Shown: positions 1 through 11,533 of the stretch, piece by piece
How the letters are laid out: every line of letters starts with the position of its first letter
How positions within the stretch are numbered: the stretch's first letter is position 1
Source of the DNA: Odontocerum albicorne
Taxonomy: Eukaryota > Arthropoda > Insecta > Trichoptera > Odontoceridae
Assembly: GCA_949825065.1 (NCBI GenBank)
Contig: OX463842.1
Location: 29,140,672-29,204,671, forward strand
Length of the DNA: 64,000 nucleotides
Reading direction: 5' to 3'
The notes under the pieces: model-generated
What the model saw: only the letters and a program-made list of their open reading frames with translations
Database searches by the model: none
Told to the model about the DNA's origin: nothing
Program-made: the position numbers and the translations under genes

Positions 1-127
1 TGATTCGTCAAAAATTGATATTCTGTTGCTTCTTCCTCATCTCTCAGCTTAACCAATACCGACCGCACAATACAACTATAGTTAATAATATCTCTCATTC
101 ATACGTATCCTCTCTCCATAACCCATG
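1..127. other. Unassigned left edge
   Basis: No coding or repeat signature is recognised before the SINE head at 128. Confidence 0.3.
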
Positions 128-215
128 ACGACCTCCATAGCCTTAGTAAGACGCTTCACATCCACACGGGAGTTTCAGATTTGATTTCTGATGGTACCGA
201 AACAAATTAAAAAAA
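128..215 (+). mobile_element. tRNA-derived SINE, head only
   Basis: The head reads GACCTCCATAGCCTTAGTAA with a decayed B box (TTTGATTTCTG). It is the same family as the better copies at 58735-58952 and 25805-25986. The body is missing. Confidence 0.55.
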
Positions 216-644
216 AGTTTAAAACAGTTCGTCTGGTAACAATCGTATTATACGCCGAGTAAAGTGTACGAGTGTTATTGCTTCTTTACGTGTGGTAGTG
301 TTGCCAGTATGTGCAATAACCAATAACAATTTCCGAGCCTACTCAAGTGGTACTAACCCGAAGGCTAAATTAATGAAGACGAAGACAAAGATGTCTCCCG
401 ACTACGCTATTCAATATGTCTTGTTATTATTACCAATTTGGATACGTTGAAATGTACCATACGAAAGAAGAATAGTTCATATATGTTAAGCACTTCAGTA
501 ACTGTTCTCATAGTTTCAGCCCATCACATATTTAAGCGACCGAGTAGTTTAATGCATGTTGGCTTAACTAACTTTATTGTTCAGGTTTCTTCAGCGCCCA
601 CTAGTATCCAGCCCATATCAACCTTTTTAGGGGCATTGACAATT
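216..644. other. Unassigned AT-rich DNA
   Basis: It holds a long open frame on the plus strand with no recognisable motif. I see no gene. Confidence 0.3.
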
Positions 645-1250
645 TTCTGTTATATACATACCATCACACCGTTTCCTTGCTGGGGTAAGCAGAGAGGACA
701 GAGCGCCAGACTTTCCTATCTCGACATACATATTTCGCCTCTTCCACATCCATGCACATTCTCATACATCTACAATTTCTCTAATTTCATAATTTTCCTT
801 CTTTCACAATATCATTCACTTAATTCAACCATACTTTCCTTGGTCTTCCTCTACGACGCCTTCCACTCACATTTGGACTGTATATTTGTTTTGTTAGTAT
901 TTCTATATTCATATGTTCTACGTGTCCAAATCATCTCAGAGTGCACCTCTTTATCTTACTCAACACAGTCTTAAGTTCACATTTATCCCTAATCACTTCA
1001 TTACGTATTCTAGCATACATTGTCACCCCATATATTATTCTAAGCGCATGCATTTCTACAACATTTATTCAGCTTTTTAAAGCTTTTCCAGGTTCACGTT
1101 TCAATCCCATACCTCAAAGATGGTACTAAAATACTGTTGTTGATATCATCTTAGCAGATTTTGATACTGTCCTGTTCGAGTATATATTACAATACCTTTT
1201 TGACTTTGATTCCTATCGTCACACGCTGTTCAACTTTCCTCGGAACTCTT
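645..1250 (-). mobile_element. LINE 3' end, minus strand
   Basis: The reverse complement carries the tail core seen at 14580-14680 (near-identical GGGGTA...CAGAG and TCTACCCC-type motif) preceded by decayed coding for the C-terminus of a non-LTR reverse transcriptase (alignable to GRRVRGRPRKVW at about 14480-14520). Frames are broken. Confidence 0.75.
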
Positions 1251-1822
1251 CCACCATCTGAGAAAATACTACATAAATAGCAGAATCCTTCATTTCTCTC
1301 TAGTTTCTCATTAATCACCCACGTTGTATTCACTTGCTGGTATAATTACTTAAATCAAAATGAGCCCCAATTGAAAATACTGTATTTAAATAAGCAAAAA
1401 AATCCTGTAGTCGAATGAAACAAAATGACAATGGCATAGTGAGTACAATATATCATATGTAAGAAATGTAAATAAAAAATATGAGAATTACTTCGGATTA
1501 TTTAGTTAGCCACAATGTATGTATGTTATGCATAGTATGTTAGGTTTTGGAAAGAACTTCACTGCCGCGCTACACCGAAGACTCAACGTCGCCGGATATA
1601 AGCACACTTAAGTAGCGGATATAGGATACGGATTGAATTACCCAAACTTCTCCTTGCTGGCGGACTCCGACATGCGTGAATCAATGAACTTAAAAAAATA
1701 TATATTGCTATATTTCAAAATTTTCATGACTGGCCCGAATCTAGAGACCAACCTAAATACTTAATCCTAATTCCTAGTAAATGAATTGGAATAAACAGAA
1801 CGTATTAAGTGTTAAGTGAACT
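1251..1822. other. Unassigned AT-rich DNA
   Basis: No open frame, repeat pair or element end recognised. Confidence 0.3.
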
Positions 1823-2038
1823 ATCTCCGTGACCTAGTTGATAAGACGCATGTCATCCAACCTGGGGGTTGTGGATTCGATTCCAGTTGAAACACAGATT
1901 TAAAAAAAAAGATATGCCAGTTTGGTTTCCCCTAAAGGTCTCTTTAATATATTTCCGGTTGTTTGGAAAAGATTACCACACGGTAATAAGCCTACCAAAC
2001 TGTACTTTATACAGCGATAAAGTGTAATATAATACAAT
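1823..2038 (+). mobile_element. tRNA-derived SINE, full length
   Basis: The tRNA-like head has A box GACCTAGTTGATAAGA and B box GGATTCGATTCC. The body contains TTTCCGGTTGTTTGG and a 3' end of GTGTAATATAATACAATG. Orientation is set by the B box. Confidence 0.75.
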
Positions 2039-2569
2039 GTATGAACAATCTTAAGTTAACGTGTTGAATAGCGCTATGTAAAATTGGCTAACGAAAGGCT
2101 GAGATTAAACCTGCCGATCGTCTTGGATATCTCCTTGCCATTGGAACTTTGGGTTTGATGCGTCAAGAATGTGTGATTGCTTAAGTACAACAGCATGCAC
2201 ATAATAAACTAATACTCGAACAGGCATCATCTATCCATAGGATGGCTGATAAGCATACTCAATCACGAAGGATAGCCAGCCTATCGAACGTATTAGTATC
2301 TCTGGTCTAAGACCGATTATGAATCGAAAATTTAAGTTAAGGAATTGGTATTTAGGCTAGTCTCTGAATTCGGGTTCTGCATTAATATGTTGAAAATAAA
2401 TGTCGGAGTGTAAAACCAAAATTCTTCGTCTTTTCTTCAATTGCCTTGTCCGTCTACTGATATTCGATCGTGATATTCACGCGCATGTCACATGGTTACC
2501 TAGCGAAAGCGAATTGCTGAAAGTAAGAACGCTCAGTATGTAATCCAAGTATGTAAATACAATCAGAGA
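2039..2569. other. Unassigned DNA
   Basis: Nothing recognisable. Average AT-rich composition. Confidence 0.3.
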
Positions 2570-2870
2570 GAAAAAATAGGTGTGCGTATGGTACAGAGCG
2601 GCAGCGTACCGGTGCAGGCGACCAACCAAACAATCTCGCTTTCAATCCGTGCCCAATTATCGGGTTACGTAACGCCGGATCGTTCGGGCCGGGCCGGTGA
2701 GCTCGGAATCCACCCGAGATATTCGGCAATGACCGTGACATTCGCCACAATTCCGTACTATACAGCACAACAATGACCGGCTCATTGCCAGACATCAGAT
2801 AACAGGAAATTCGAGCGTGAAATCGGCATGAAAAACGCGCCAACCGCACGGATACATCGCAAACCGAACG
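2570..2870. other. CpG-rich patch of unknown role
   Basis: About 300 bp with many CG dinucleotides (for example CCGGATCGTTCGGGCCGGGCC) in AT-rich flanks. Open frames on both strands (2582-2776 plus, 2849-2496 minus) show no known motif. It could be a promoter or first exon of a gene reading leftwards out of the window, or a transposon piece. Confidence 0.35.
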
Positions 2871-3719
2871 TTGACTTGTAACGAAGAAAAAAAACCTTTT
2901 TGTATGGTAGAAATATCGGGTGCGTGAGGTAACGCCGAGAGATGATTCGATCTCTGTAACTCTGCGTCTGCAACTAGATATGAAACAAAAACTTTTTGAG
3001 TATCAAACACAAACAATCTAAAAACACAGGTGTGAGACCAACCATGAAGTACCTTGTTATTTTGTTTGCTTTTAGTTGTCAGCATGCTTAGGGTGAATTG
3101 GAGATACGGGAATAATACATCGTTGTTATTCCTTATCATAAACATATTTCTTTATTTCGTCGAGATACAAATATCAGATGTTGAAATCAAAAGATGAGAA
3201 TTACAATAAAAGAAGGTAAAACAATTATCATAAATACAATATGTAGAAATGAGAATCGTTAAAAATAATGAGAACCGGGCGTCAAGAAACTATGGGGGTC
3301 AGTTTTATTTAAAAAGGCAAAGAAAGTTAAGTAAATAACGGTACGTCGATTTTGAACTTTTTATCTCTTCATTTTCCTTAACGGTTAATTAAATACACCG
3401 CCATATCCTGACTGGAAAGAATATATTTCGTGCTAAAACCAAACGGAGATGATTAAATGAAAATTGTTTTCTTTAACGGTATTACACATTCAATATTTTA
3501 AATGAAAAAACGTACTGTTGGGAAGTCTAAAATGCAGTCCGCGAGAATACCCATTGTTAATTCCATCGATTTAGTATTTTCCTGTGGTTTTTCTTTAGGT
3601 CCTATTATAAATGTGAGAAATGGTACAAAAATTGAGTTTGGGGTGCGTTAAAGCTACGGATGGTAATGTAACAATACATTGTACTTTACTATGACACTTT
3701 TATTGTTCCGTTTCATTTC
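2871..3719. other. Unassigned AT-rich DNA
   Basis: Short open frames only. Nothing recognised. Confidence 0.3.
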
Positions 3720-4080
3720 AGGTCAGGGCTTGAACAAAGCTAAAGCCCTTTCCACGCCAGCCTGTCCGACGCTACATGTATCGGTTAGATCTTAGATCGG
3801 TTCAATCCAGGTAAAGATTTTGCTAACTTCCTTCTCTGTTTGTTTAATCAATTTCCTTCTAGGCCTTCTTAATGATCTTCTCTTTGGGTTCGACTAGTTA
3901 CTTTGACCAAAGCAATCTATGTTCTGGCATTTGGATGGCACGCACATGGCACCATAACTGAGACTCAATCCTCGTTAGGACGGTTTCAGAATTTAGATAC
4001 TCTTTTATGTAAGAATTCCTATCTCGATCCAAGATAACTTTACTTACTTCTTTTCTAATACATCTCATATCCGCTGCTTG
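3720..4080 (-). mobile_element. Decayed LINE C-terminal fragment
   Basis: The minus-strand frames read pieces such as RKEVSKVILDRDRN and CHVRAIQMPEHRLLW, which resemble the late coding part of LINE reverse transcriptases (the MPEHR-L motif before a basic tail). Many stops and frameshifts. Confidence 0.5.
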
Positions 4081-5351
4081 TATTTTTCATCGTATATCTG
4101 TTGTCAAAAACCTTGTTTTCATTTTTTTTTCATTCGTATAGTGACCCTTTCACGTGTCAGGATTAGTCGTTCGGGCATATTGAAAAGCGTGACTGGTGTA
4201 CAATATTGTCTTCAATAATAGAGTATTCCAGTTCAGAACCACTGAACTAGGCACGGAATTCGCGAATCCTCATCGCACGAGTTGTCAAAAACGCCGCACG
4301 CGTGAAGCGGCAGCAACACTTGCACGATCGTTGTAGCGCGTAAGCGACATGCTTAAAGCATGAAAATATTGTTACCAAACGAACTCTTTTACCAGACTGG
4401 GATCAATTTGTAAATTTTCTTTAGATATTATCAGGAAACGAACTCGAAGTCCCTGGGCAAAAGTCAAGCGACCAACTAAACCGTTAAAATCCTGGTGATA
4501 AGGCCAGATGCAACTGTTAATGTGAATGCCATTACAAATGTGCATATTGGTATTTTTACTTAGCTCTTCTTTTCTTATCACTTTATTGCTCAGTGATAGA
4601 TCGCAAGGCGCATGCACCGTAATTTGGATTATAAACCTAAAATATGATAAGTCATTCCCATACAGTAATGCCCGACGACATTGTGCTAAATTTAATTGCT
4701 TCTTTTTCATTGGTTGATTGCGTAAAAAATAGAATACTATTTTGAGATCGGCATCGAAGTAGATTAAATAAATTAATAATTATCGCATTCTCTAGTAAAA
4801 TATACGTATTATTTGGAAAATTGCATGCAATTTTTAACGTATTTATCAGCCACATTCGTAAGAAGTTCTCCTTCGTGTGTTTTGAAAACTTGCGTTAAAC
4901 TCATTCTTGTGAGTCGAATTGGGTATACATTTTTGCTATCTAGAATTAGCAATATGTACTCATTACCTGCATACTTAATGAATACAGCACCTGTCTCGCA
5001 GGTGACACCGTCCACCCAGCATATCTCTAGGCAGACACTGGTTAGTATATTGGACAGCGGATGGCGGACAGCGGCGAGTCCATAATAGAAAGGTAGGCGA
5101 GTGTTGCGCAAGAAAGAACATCTGCACACAGAGCTGCAGGGCAAGAAGAACCTTTTTTTCATCCGAGTCCAACGAGTAAGCGAAACCAGTTAATAGTTAA
5201 GTAAAATATTGAATATTGAAAAACGGTGCATACATTTGTTAGTCATAATTTAAAAGTCGAATAATCTTCATCAGATAGAATTAAGAATAAAAATGAATGA
5301 TGCTATTAAATATACAATATGTGAGTCAACCAAATATTGTACATTTAATAA

Positions 5352-5500
5352 GATGTGGTCTGAAAAACGCCTGATGTCCTCGCGGCCGATCTCGCCCTCC
5401 TATTGTTGGGGTGTATCTCGATTAGGAGGGCGTTATGAAATGATCCCAGATCGTTTGATTACCTCTCTCAAATGTATTTTCTTTTCCATTACCTTAACAT
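5352..5500 (+). repeat. Direct repeat copy 1
   Basis: Shares TCTGAAAAACGCCTGATGTC, GGGGTGTATCTCGATTAGGA and CTCTCAAATGTATTTTCTT with 5849-6003, about 75-80% alike by eye. Family unknown. Confidence 0.6.
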
Positions 5501-5848
5501 GTGTATAATTTCAGGATAAACATATATATGTTATATAATGGATGTACATACTATGCTATCCATAAATCTATAGGTATTTATATGCAGCAAGAACGTAGCC
5601 TTAAGTATATGTGGTTTTTATTTTTTCAACTATCTATAATACATTATTTAAAATTTACACCGTTTTAATAGAAACGCGAACTGTACAAATATATAATAAT
5701 GCTAAAACCCCTTATTTTTTTTATAAAGAACCACTTCACTAACCATTGCCAATGACGAAGTGATCTCACTCTGAATCACAAATTTCATAAATTTGTCTTA
5801 AATACTAAAATACACAACTGAAACATTCCGAGTCTGCATTCACATAGG

Positions 5849-6003
5849 GTGTGGGCTGAAAAACATTTGATGTCCTCACAGTCCCGCTCGGCCTCTATTG
5901 GTGGGGTTGTATCTCGACTGAAGGGATGTTATGAAGCGATTCCAGACATTGTTATAGTTTCTCTCTTAAATGTATTTTCTTCTCCATTCTCTTGAAATTA
6001 ACT
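5849..6003 (+). repeat. Direct repeat copy 2
   Basis: Diverged copy of 5352-5500 in the same orientation, ending just before the Tc1 element. Confidence 0.6.
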
Positions 6004-6310
6004 CGTATATGAAATTTCACGACATACTCGTACGAGTATGTACAGTCTGTTTGACAAGAGCGTGTCCGGCTACATTTTTTCCTGGAAGCCGTTAGAGAGT
6101 AGATTTAAACGCGAGGAGGTAGCAGGACCCTTCCTCCAAGATGCTTTGTATAGAAAAACTCAGTTGTCGTTCGACCTTGGTTACACAAGAACATATTTCA
6201 CCACGAGTACCGCGTACGCATCACGTTACGAAGTCGTGTTTCTGTGTACACATCCGAAAGGACCGAAAATGACGTACGGAGCCGCTACTAAATACACAGA
6301 AAGTCGAAGA

Positions 6311-6680
6311 AATTTGTAAGTAAATGGGTGAAACGCTATTTCGACGTAAAAAACGTCGATGACCTACCAGATCGTGGCACTGCACAAAATAGAGTGGTTT
6401 TACGGGTGTTTGAGAAGAATTCTCGTATATCATTGCGTAAAGGACAGGCGGTTTTGCGTGAAAAGGGTCTAATTGTGTCATGTGACACTATAAGAAGACG
6501 TTTACTAGCTCATGGAGTGAAATTTCGAAGCACGGTGAAGAAACCACTGCCCGAAAAACTAATCGAAAAAAGATTCACTTGGGCGAAAAAAAATTTGGAC
6601 CCCGATTGGTACAACGTAATTTTTTCGGACGAAGCTTCTTTTTGGGAACGTCCTTCCATTCATCATAGCTGGTGTACCCA
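6311..6680 (+). pseudogene. Tc1-like transposase, N-terminal half
   Basis: The frame reads SKWVKRYFDVKNVDDLPDRG, then REKGLIVSCDTIRRRL (second helix-turn-helix) and DPDWYNVIFSDEASFW, the first catalytic Asp block. The second Asp and the final acidic residue are absent because Helitron sequence follows. The start codon is uncertain, since the upstream frame is broken near 6315. It was a cut-and-paste transposase and is now inactive. Confidence 0.8.
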
Positions 6681-7182
6681 ATATTCAAATCAATTATAAG
6701 AATCACGATTGGCTGAGTGAACGAGCTATTCTTGCTGCCAAGAACAATCACGTCTACGAGCTTAACAATAATATTCAGTTCCTTTTTTAATGTTTGGCAA
6801 TTTTATATATTTCTGTTATAACTTTCTTTCTTCTTTTTCAGTGCAATCGATCTGCTTTAGTTCATCAAAATGTCGAGGAAGCAGCACCGACGTGCTGCTT
6901 CCTCGACATTTTGATGCGACCGACCGACGTCGGGGCGACCGACGTGTAGCCAGACTTAAGGATGCACAGTTGCGAGCACGGCGATCGCGTTCTGCAGATT
7001 CAGAACTGCTTCGTTCTCAACAGAATGAACGCGACAGACTGAGAGTGGCTGAAATACATCAAAAATATTGTATACCCACAAGCATTGTGAAATTAAACAT
7101 ATTAGAAACGTGTGCTTTCTCTTTTCTTTCTTTTCCATTTAACCAGACTGAGCCAAAGCAACGCGTGGCCGGGTACAGCTAA
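6681..7182 (+). mobile_element. Helitron 3' fragment in the Tc1 element
   Basis: It starts with a helicase C-terminal remnant ([18 protein letters not shown]). A pyrimidine tract ending TTTTTCAG and an ATG frame (MSRKQHRRAA) follow. The 3' terminus is a hairpin around AGCCAAAGCAACGCGTGGC followed by CTAA at 7179-7182, with T next, as Helitrons require. The 5' TC end is missing. Same family as 44501-47168. Confidence 0.83.
6863..6916. repeat. Perfect 25-bp inverted repeat
   Basis: Arms 6863-6887 and 6892-6916 are exact reverse complements around CGAC. The left arm includes the ATG of the Helitron frame. Confidence 0.95.
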
Positions 7183-7299
7183 TTAATAATAAAACATCAC
7201 GGTTTATACGAGTATCATGTAGTATGTGTGTATTTTTTTAATGCCTTATCCCAAATAGTTTTTCGGGTTTCGCCGTACAAGTTCTTGTCAAACAGACTG

Positions 7300-7599
7300 T
7301 ACATACAGACATTGCTATCAATAAACCTATATTTATTTATACTTACATCCTTACACAGATGTTACATTACATCCTTACACGTATGATACATACCGCTTGA
7401 ATCGAAAGCTATCACATATATATTTAGACATCAAAGCTTGGATTTAAGATGAAAATCTACGTAAGTAAAAAAACACATACAGGGAAGAATTTTGTACAAA
7501 AGCCTAGCAAGTCGAAAATATGCCCTTAGGAATAAATATATACAATAGAACTAAAATTTGTAAAGTCCTCCACGACATTAAAAAAAACAGAAAAAAAAT
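7300..7599. other. Unassigned AT-rich DNA
   Basis: Bases 7300-7350 resemble the reverse complement of 46100-46145, so they belong to a shared repeat. The remainder is not recognised. Confidence 0.35.
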
Positions 7600-8045
7600 A
7601 GCTGGACCAAATTGAGAGAAACGACGGGAGTTATGTGCGATAGAAAGCTACCAATAAAGCTTAAGAGCAAGCTCTACAACACAGCGACCAGGCCCGTTAT
7701 ACTTGATGGAATCGAGTGTTGGCCTCTAAAGAAAAAAGAGGAAGAACTGATTCATGTCAAACGAACGAATTCGCGGAACATTTTAAGTGGCGCCAATAGT
7801 ACAATATATAAATCCCGAAAAGCACGAACACGCCGGTATGGGCACATGCAGCCACGTGAAAGGTCTACGTTCAAATTAGCCACGAGTTGAGACCTCCCAA
7901 ATAGACGCAAAAGGAGATCCAAGAAGAGCCTATTTAAGAAAGTGGAGGAGGACAATATGAGACTGGGACTATCACTGAGTGATTGACGAGATCGAGAGAA
8001 ATGGAGAAAAAGGTCCGATGGATGGGATAAGGCAAGGGAAAAAAA
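7600..8045 (+). mobile_element. RTE-type LINE C-terminal relic
   Basis: The open frame reads TGVMCDRKLPIKLKSKLYNT, RPVILDGIECWPLKK, the standard late region of RTE-clade reverse transcriptases. After the stop near 7890, other frames continue with LSLSD-type and KWRKRSDGWDKA-like pieces to about 8040. Inactive. Confidence 0.75.
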
Positions 8046-8763
8046 GAAAAACTAAAAATTGTGATTTAATTTAATAATTATTTCATATTTTATCAAAACA
8101 CTTATTTTAATTATATTGTATATATTTCCCCTCAAAACAGCCGTTCCGGCTTGTCAAGTCTCATCAACTGTACAAAATACAGTAAAACATTTTGTATAAT
8201 CGACAAGGACCTTGCTAACTGAAATGGTAGTCCTAAGGACTATATAAGATAAACGCGGTAAAACTGAAAATAGTGTTTTGATTTATCATTTTGTTGGAGT
8301 TTTATAGTCAAAACGCCAGCGCCATGTATCCAAATACATAAAATTTAATCGTGTAATGCTCAAAAAGGAAACATATGAAGCATTTTTTCACCATCGTGTA
8401 TTTATAAAGGACTGAATTACCGACCTTGACTAAAATAGTACATATGCAAAACTGACACTACTTATGTTTATTGATATTTTCTTAAATATGCATATATTAA
8501 TTACTTCATTTGCATATATTTTATAATAACTTTAATGTGAAATAAATTAAGTTCTTGAACTATGGAACTTCTCTATAATTATTAAAAATGATAAAAAGTA
8601 ATAAATACTGTTCAAATTCTAAAATTGCTTTTCATACAACCTTTATATAATATAATGTTTCCGAAATGATATAAGAAATGTTGGTAACATGAAAACATTA
8701 AAACGAGATTTACTACCGCAGGTGCTTCACTGGTACTAAAGGCCTGCCAATGCGCAGACTCTG
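8046..8763. other. Unassigned AT-rich DNA
   Basis: No coding, repeats or ends recognised. Confidence 0.3.
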
Positions 8764-8963
8764 GTATTGTATTACTCTTTCACAGTATACTTTATAACCT
8801 GGAAAGTTTATTGGCATGTGGCAATCTCTAAAAAATATGTTAAAGATGCCTGAAGTGAAAACCACACGGATACCCCTTTTAAAACATTGGGTACCAACCG
8901 GAATCGAACCCACAATTTCTGGGTTGGAAGACAGACGTCTTACCAACTAAGTCACAGATATCG
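8764..8963 (-). mobile_element. tRNA-derived SINE, full length
   Basis: On the minus strand the A box is GTGACTTAGTTGGTAAGA and the B box GGGTTCGATTCCGG. It ends GTAATACAATAC at 8764. Confidence 0.8.
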
Positions 8964-9205
8964 CAGGTCGGATCGGTCTACGTCTTATTTCTAGTATTTC
9001 ATACTAGCTGAATGATTCAAATGTTTGACGACAATCAAATCGACACTATATAAGATGTGCACCCCGTACTATTGTTAAGTTAAAAGAAAAAAAAGGTTGA
9101 ATTCATCCAAATGTATAAAAAAACGCAGATTTAGAGGTAATATTTGTTAAAGGCAAAGGAAAAGGGTTAAATATAACATCACTTCATATTGAAACAGGGA
9201 TATCG

Positions 9206-9392
9206 ACGACAACTTCTGCGACATAATAAGAAAACACTCGTCTCAATCCCGAGTTTCGGGTTTGATTCGTTATGGTGACCAAACTATTGAGACTTTCAGA
9301 TCTGTTTTACATTCAGATTTTTTTAAATCTTCCTTGTTGGTAATAACCCCGTCAAATTATAAATTGTATGCAATCAAAATATAATGCAATAC
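9206..9392 (+). mobile_element. Degenerate SINE copy
   Basis: B box GGGTTTGATTCG and 3' end ATAATGCAATAC. The head is decayed. It abuts a second copy. Confidence 0.55.
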
Positions 9393-9397
9393 AAATA

Positions 9398-9540
9398 CGT
9401 TGGTACCCGTTTTTTAAAAGGATTCTATTCAGGTTTCTTTTACGGCCTTTGAAATATATTTCTGGTTGGTTGTATAGGATTGCCACAAAGCAATACGCCC
9501 ACCAGGCTGTACTGTACACAACGAAAGTGTAATGCAATAC
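9398..9540 (+). mobile_element. SINE body without head
   Basis: It starts inside the post-head region (GTTGGTACCC), carries TTTCTGGTTGGTTG, and ends GTGTAATGCAATAC. Tandem with the preceding copy. Confidence 0.65.
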
Positions 9541-9646
9541 ATTTTCTGTAAGTAAATATATTAGTTATCTCTTGGATGGCACATTGAAACAACTCGTGTA
9601 CCTAAAAAAATATCTAGACATAGTAATGGTTGCAAAATTATTAGTA

Positions 9647-10054
9647 CAGTAATCCCTCAATTTACGGAATTAACATTAATGCAGATTATTATTTTTAAAA
9701 CTAGAGAAACAAAAAAAGAAACAGCCTAGTATCAGATTCTAAACATATTATTTATGTCAGCAACATCAACAATTGAAACAGCTACAACTGTACGCAACAA
9801 CAGTAACAATGGAAAGTTCATCCAGCGAGACTGATTTTGAATAAGTACATCCATTTATTTTTCATTTATATAAATAAATTGCATAGTTATCATCAAAATG
9901 TATTAGCTATCAGTAGCTACTTTTTAACTAAGAATAGAATATCTTGAAATATGTATAAGATCACCTATTGGCATTCAGAGGCGCCATTTACGCTGTTTTC
10001 ATTAACGCGCTGTTTTTCTGGAGCCAATTACCCGCGTAAATGGGGGGAATATTG
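9647..10054. mobile_element. Tigger/pogo-type MITE, 408 bp
   Basis: Left end CAGTAATCCCTCAATTTACG. The right end, reversed, reads CAATATTCCCCCCATTTACG. TA lies on both sides (9645-9646 and 10055-10056). No transposase. Confidence 0.7.
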
Positions 10055-10452
10055 TAATTGGATATAAACAAATAAATTTACATATATATATTGCTGTTGT
10101 GAACGATTGTTAGACGTAGCGAGAAAAGTTTAAAAAATCACGCCATCAGCTAATAATTTACATAAATAATAATCGAAAAAAGTCGCTGACCATTTTTACA
10201 ATCGTGGGGAATCTGCGAGTTAAGTTCCACCGAGCACATACTCGTATATCGCGTCGTAAGATACGAATAAGATTTTTTACCTCTTTATTTCCTCGTTAGT
10301 GAAATCCGTTACTCTAGTTAGCCTTGTATGAGTGATAAATAAATCACTTTAAAATATTATAAATCAATCTGATCACATAACATATGATACATACTTCTAA
10401 AAATATCAACATATTTTGTATACAATAAATCAGAGTTAATTAATTCTTAATA
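10055..10452. other. Unassigned AT-rich DNA
   Basis: Nothing recognised. Confidence 0.3.
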
Positions 10453-10837
10453 CAAAGAAGAAAAAATACATGCTTTACGATTGGTTAACTTTGTAAAATA
10501 AAATGTCAAAAAAAAATATTTAAAAAAAATCCGTAGGTGTTGTTTTCTATGATCCTTGAAGTTAAAAAAATCGTAGGTGTTGTTTTCTGTGATCCTTGAA
10601 GTTTAAAAAAAACAAACAAAACTTTCATCTTCATGACTGATTTTCTTAATAATCTTATTCAATCGAAATCAATTGCTTTATTTTACGTGTGATTTAGGTT
10701 TGACCCAATCACATCAAACAAATACGCAATACAAGAAAAACGTCAAATAGATAGAAGTCTAAAAAATAATTATAGAAGCAATAATAGCTCATGCTTCCTT
10801 GTGAAGTCGCTCAATTATGCCTACAAGATTTACTAAT

Positions 10838-11119
10838 ATTCAATCATGAATTTGTGCACCGTGATATGGAAGATATCAATATCGGAAAATTCGTTCAATA
10901 AGGTCATTCCATGTGCGAGTGGAAACGCTCTTAATAATTCAGTTCGTGAATAGGGAACCAAAAACAATCTTATTATTACTAATGTTCAATCATGAATTTA
11001 TGCACCGAGATATGGAAGATATCAATATCGGAAAATTTGTTCAATAAGGTCATTCCATGTGCGAGTGGAAACGCTCTTAATAGTTCTGTTCGTGAATACG
11101 GCACCGAAAACAATCTTAA
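10838..11119 (+). repeat. Tandem duplication, about 141 bp x 2
   Basis: Each unit starts near CAATCATGAATTT and contains GATATGGAAGATATCAATAT and TCATTCCATGTGCGAGTGGA. Copy 2 of the block (near 19700) has one unit. Confidence 0.85.
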
Positions 11120-11235
11120 TTCACGATTTCAGGTACATTAAAAAAAAAAAAAATCAATCAACAAGAAGTTCGATATTTTTCCTGTTGGTAATTTGGATAC
11201 GAATATGTACAAACAGGTGGGTAGATATACTTTAA

Positions 11236-11533
11236 CCCTTTCCGGTCCACAAAAAAAAATGTTCCATCAGGTCCACAAAAGATTTACAGAATTACAGGGT
11301 AAAACAATACATCCAGGTTGTTTTTAATAAAACTAAATTTATGTTCACAAGGTTGTTTTTAATAAAACTATATTTATGTTCACAAGAAAAAAAAAATTGG
11401 AAGAGATTTCCTAATAGCAATAAGCTCTCCAGGTTAAAAAAAAATTTAAAGAAAAATGTCGAATGACATTCGACATAGGACTCACTGGAATAAAGTCGAT
11501 GTCGAATGACATTCGACATAGGACCGGAAAGGG
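11236..11533. mobile_element. piggyBac-type MITE, 298 bp
   Basis: 13-bp terminal inverted repeat CCCTTTCCGGTCC at both ends, flanked by TTAA (11232-11235 and 11534-11537), the piggyBac target. It contains two copies of the palindrome ATGTCGAATGACATTCGACA and a duplicated TTGTTTTTAATAAAACTA unit. The matching site in copy 2 (19926-19929) has a single TTAA and no insert. Confidence 0.92.

Larger units (their letters stand above)
4081..6040. other. Unassigned DNA with CpG patch and a direct repeat pair
   Basis: About 4255-4350 is CpG-rich without an identifiable gene. The open frame at 5162-4809 (minus) has no known motif. A diverged direct repeat pair lies at 5352-5500 and 5849-6003. Confidence 0.35.
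6043..7299 (+). mobile_element. Tc1-like element with Helitron piece inside
   Basis: Terminal inverted repeats begin CAGTCTGTTTGACAAGA at 6043 and mirror this at 7283-7299, with TA on both sides (6041-6042 and 7300-7301). The 5' half of the transposase survives. The 3' half is replaced by Helitron sequence up to 7182, leaving 117 bp of right end. It is not autonomous. Confidence 0.88.

Noticed and set aside
438..974. 178-codon open frame on the plus strand
   Set aside because: Overlaps a LINE tail in the opposite orientation. Low-complexity, no motif.
2496..3145. Overlapping open frames of about 117 codons on the minus strand
   Set aside because: No recognisable domain, and frames on the other strand are equally open. 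Kept only as a CpG-rich patch.
4809..5162. 117-codon minus frame
   Set aside because: No motif, no convincing splice signals.
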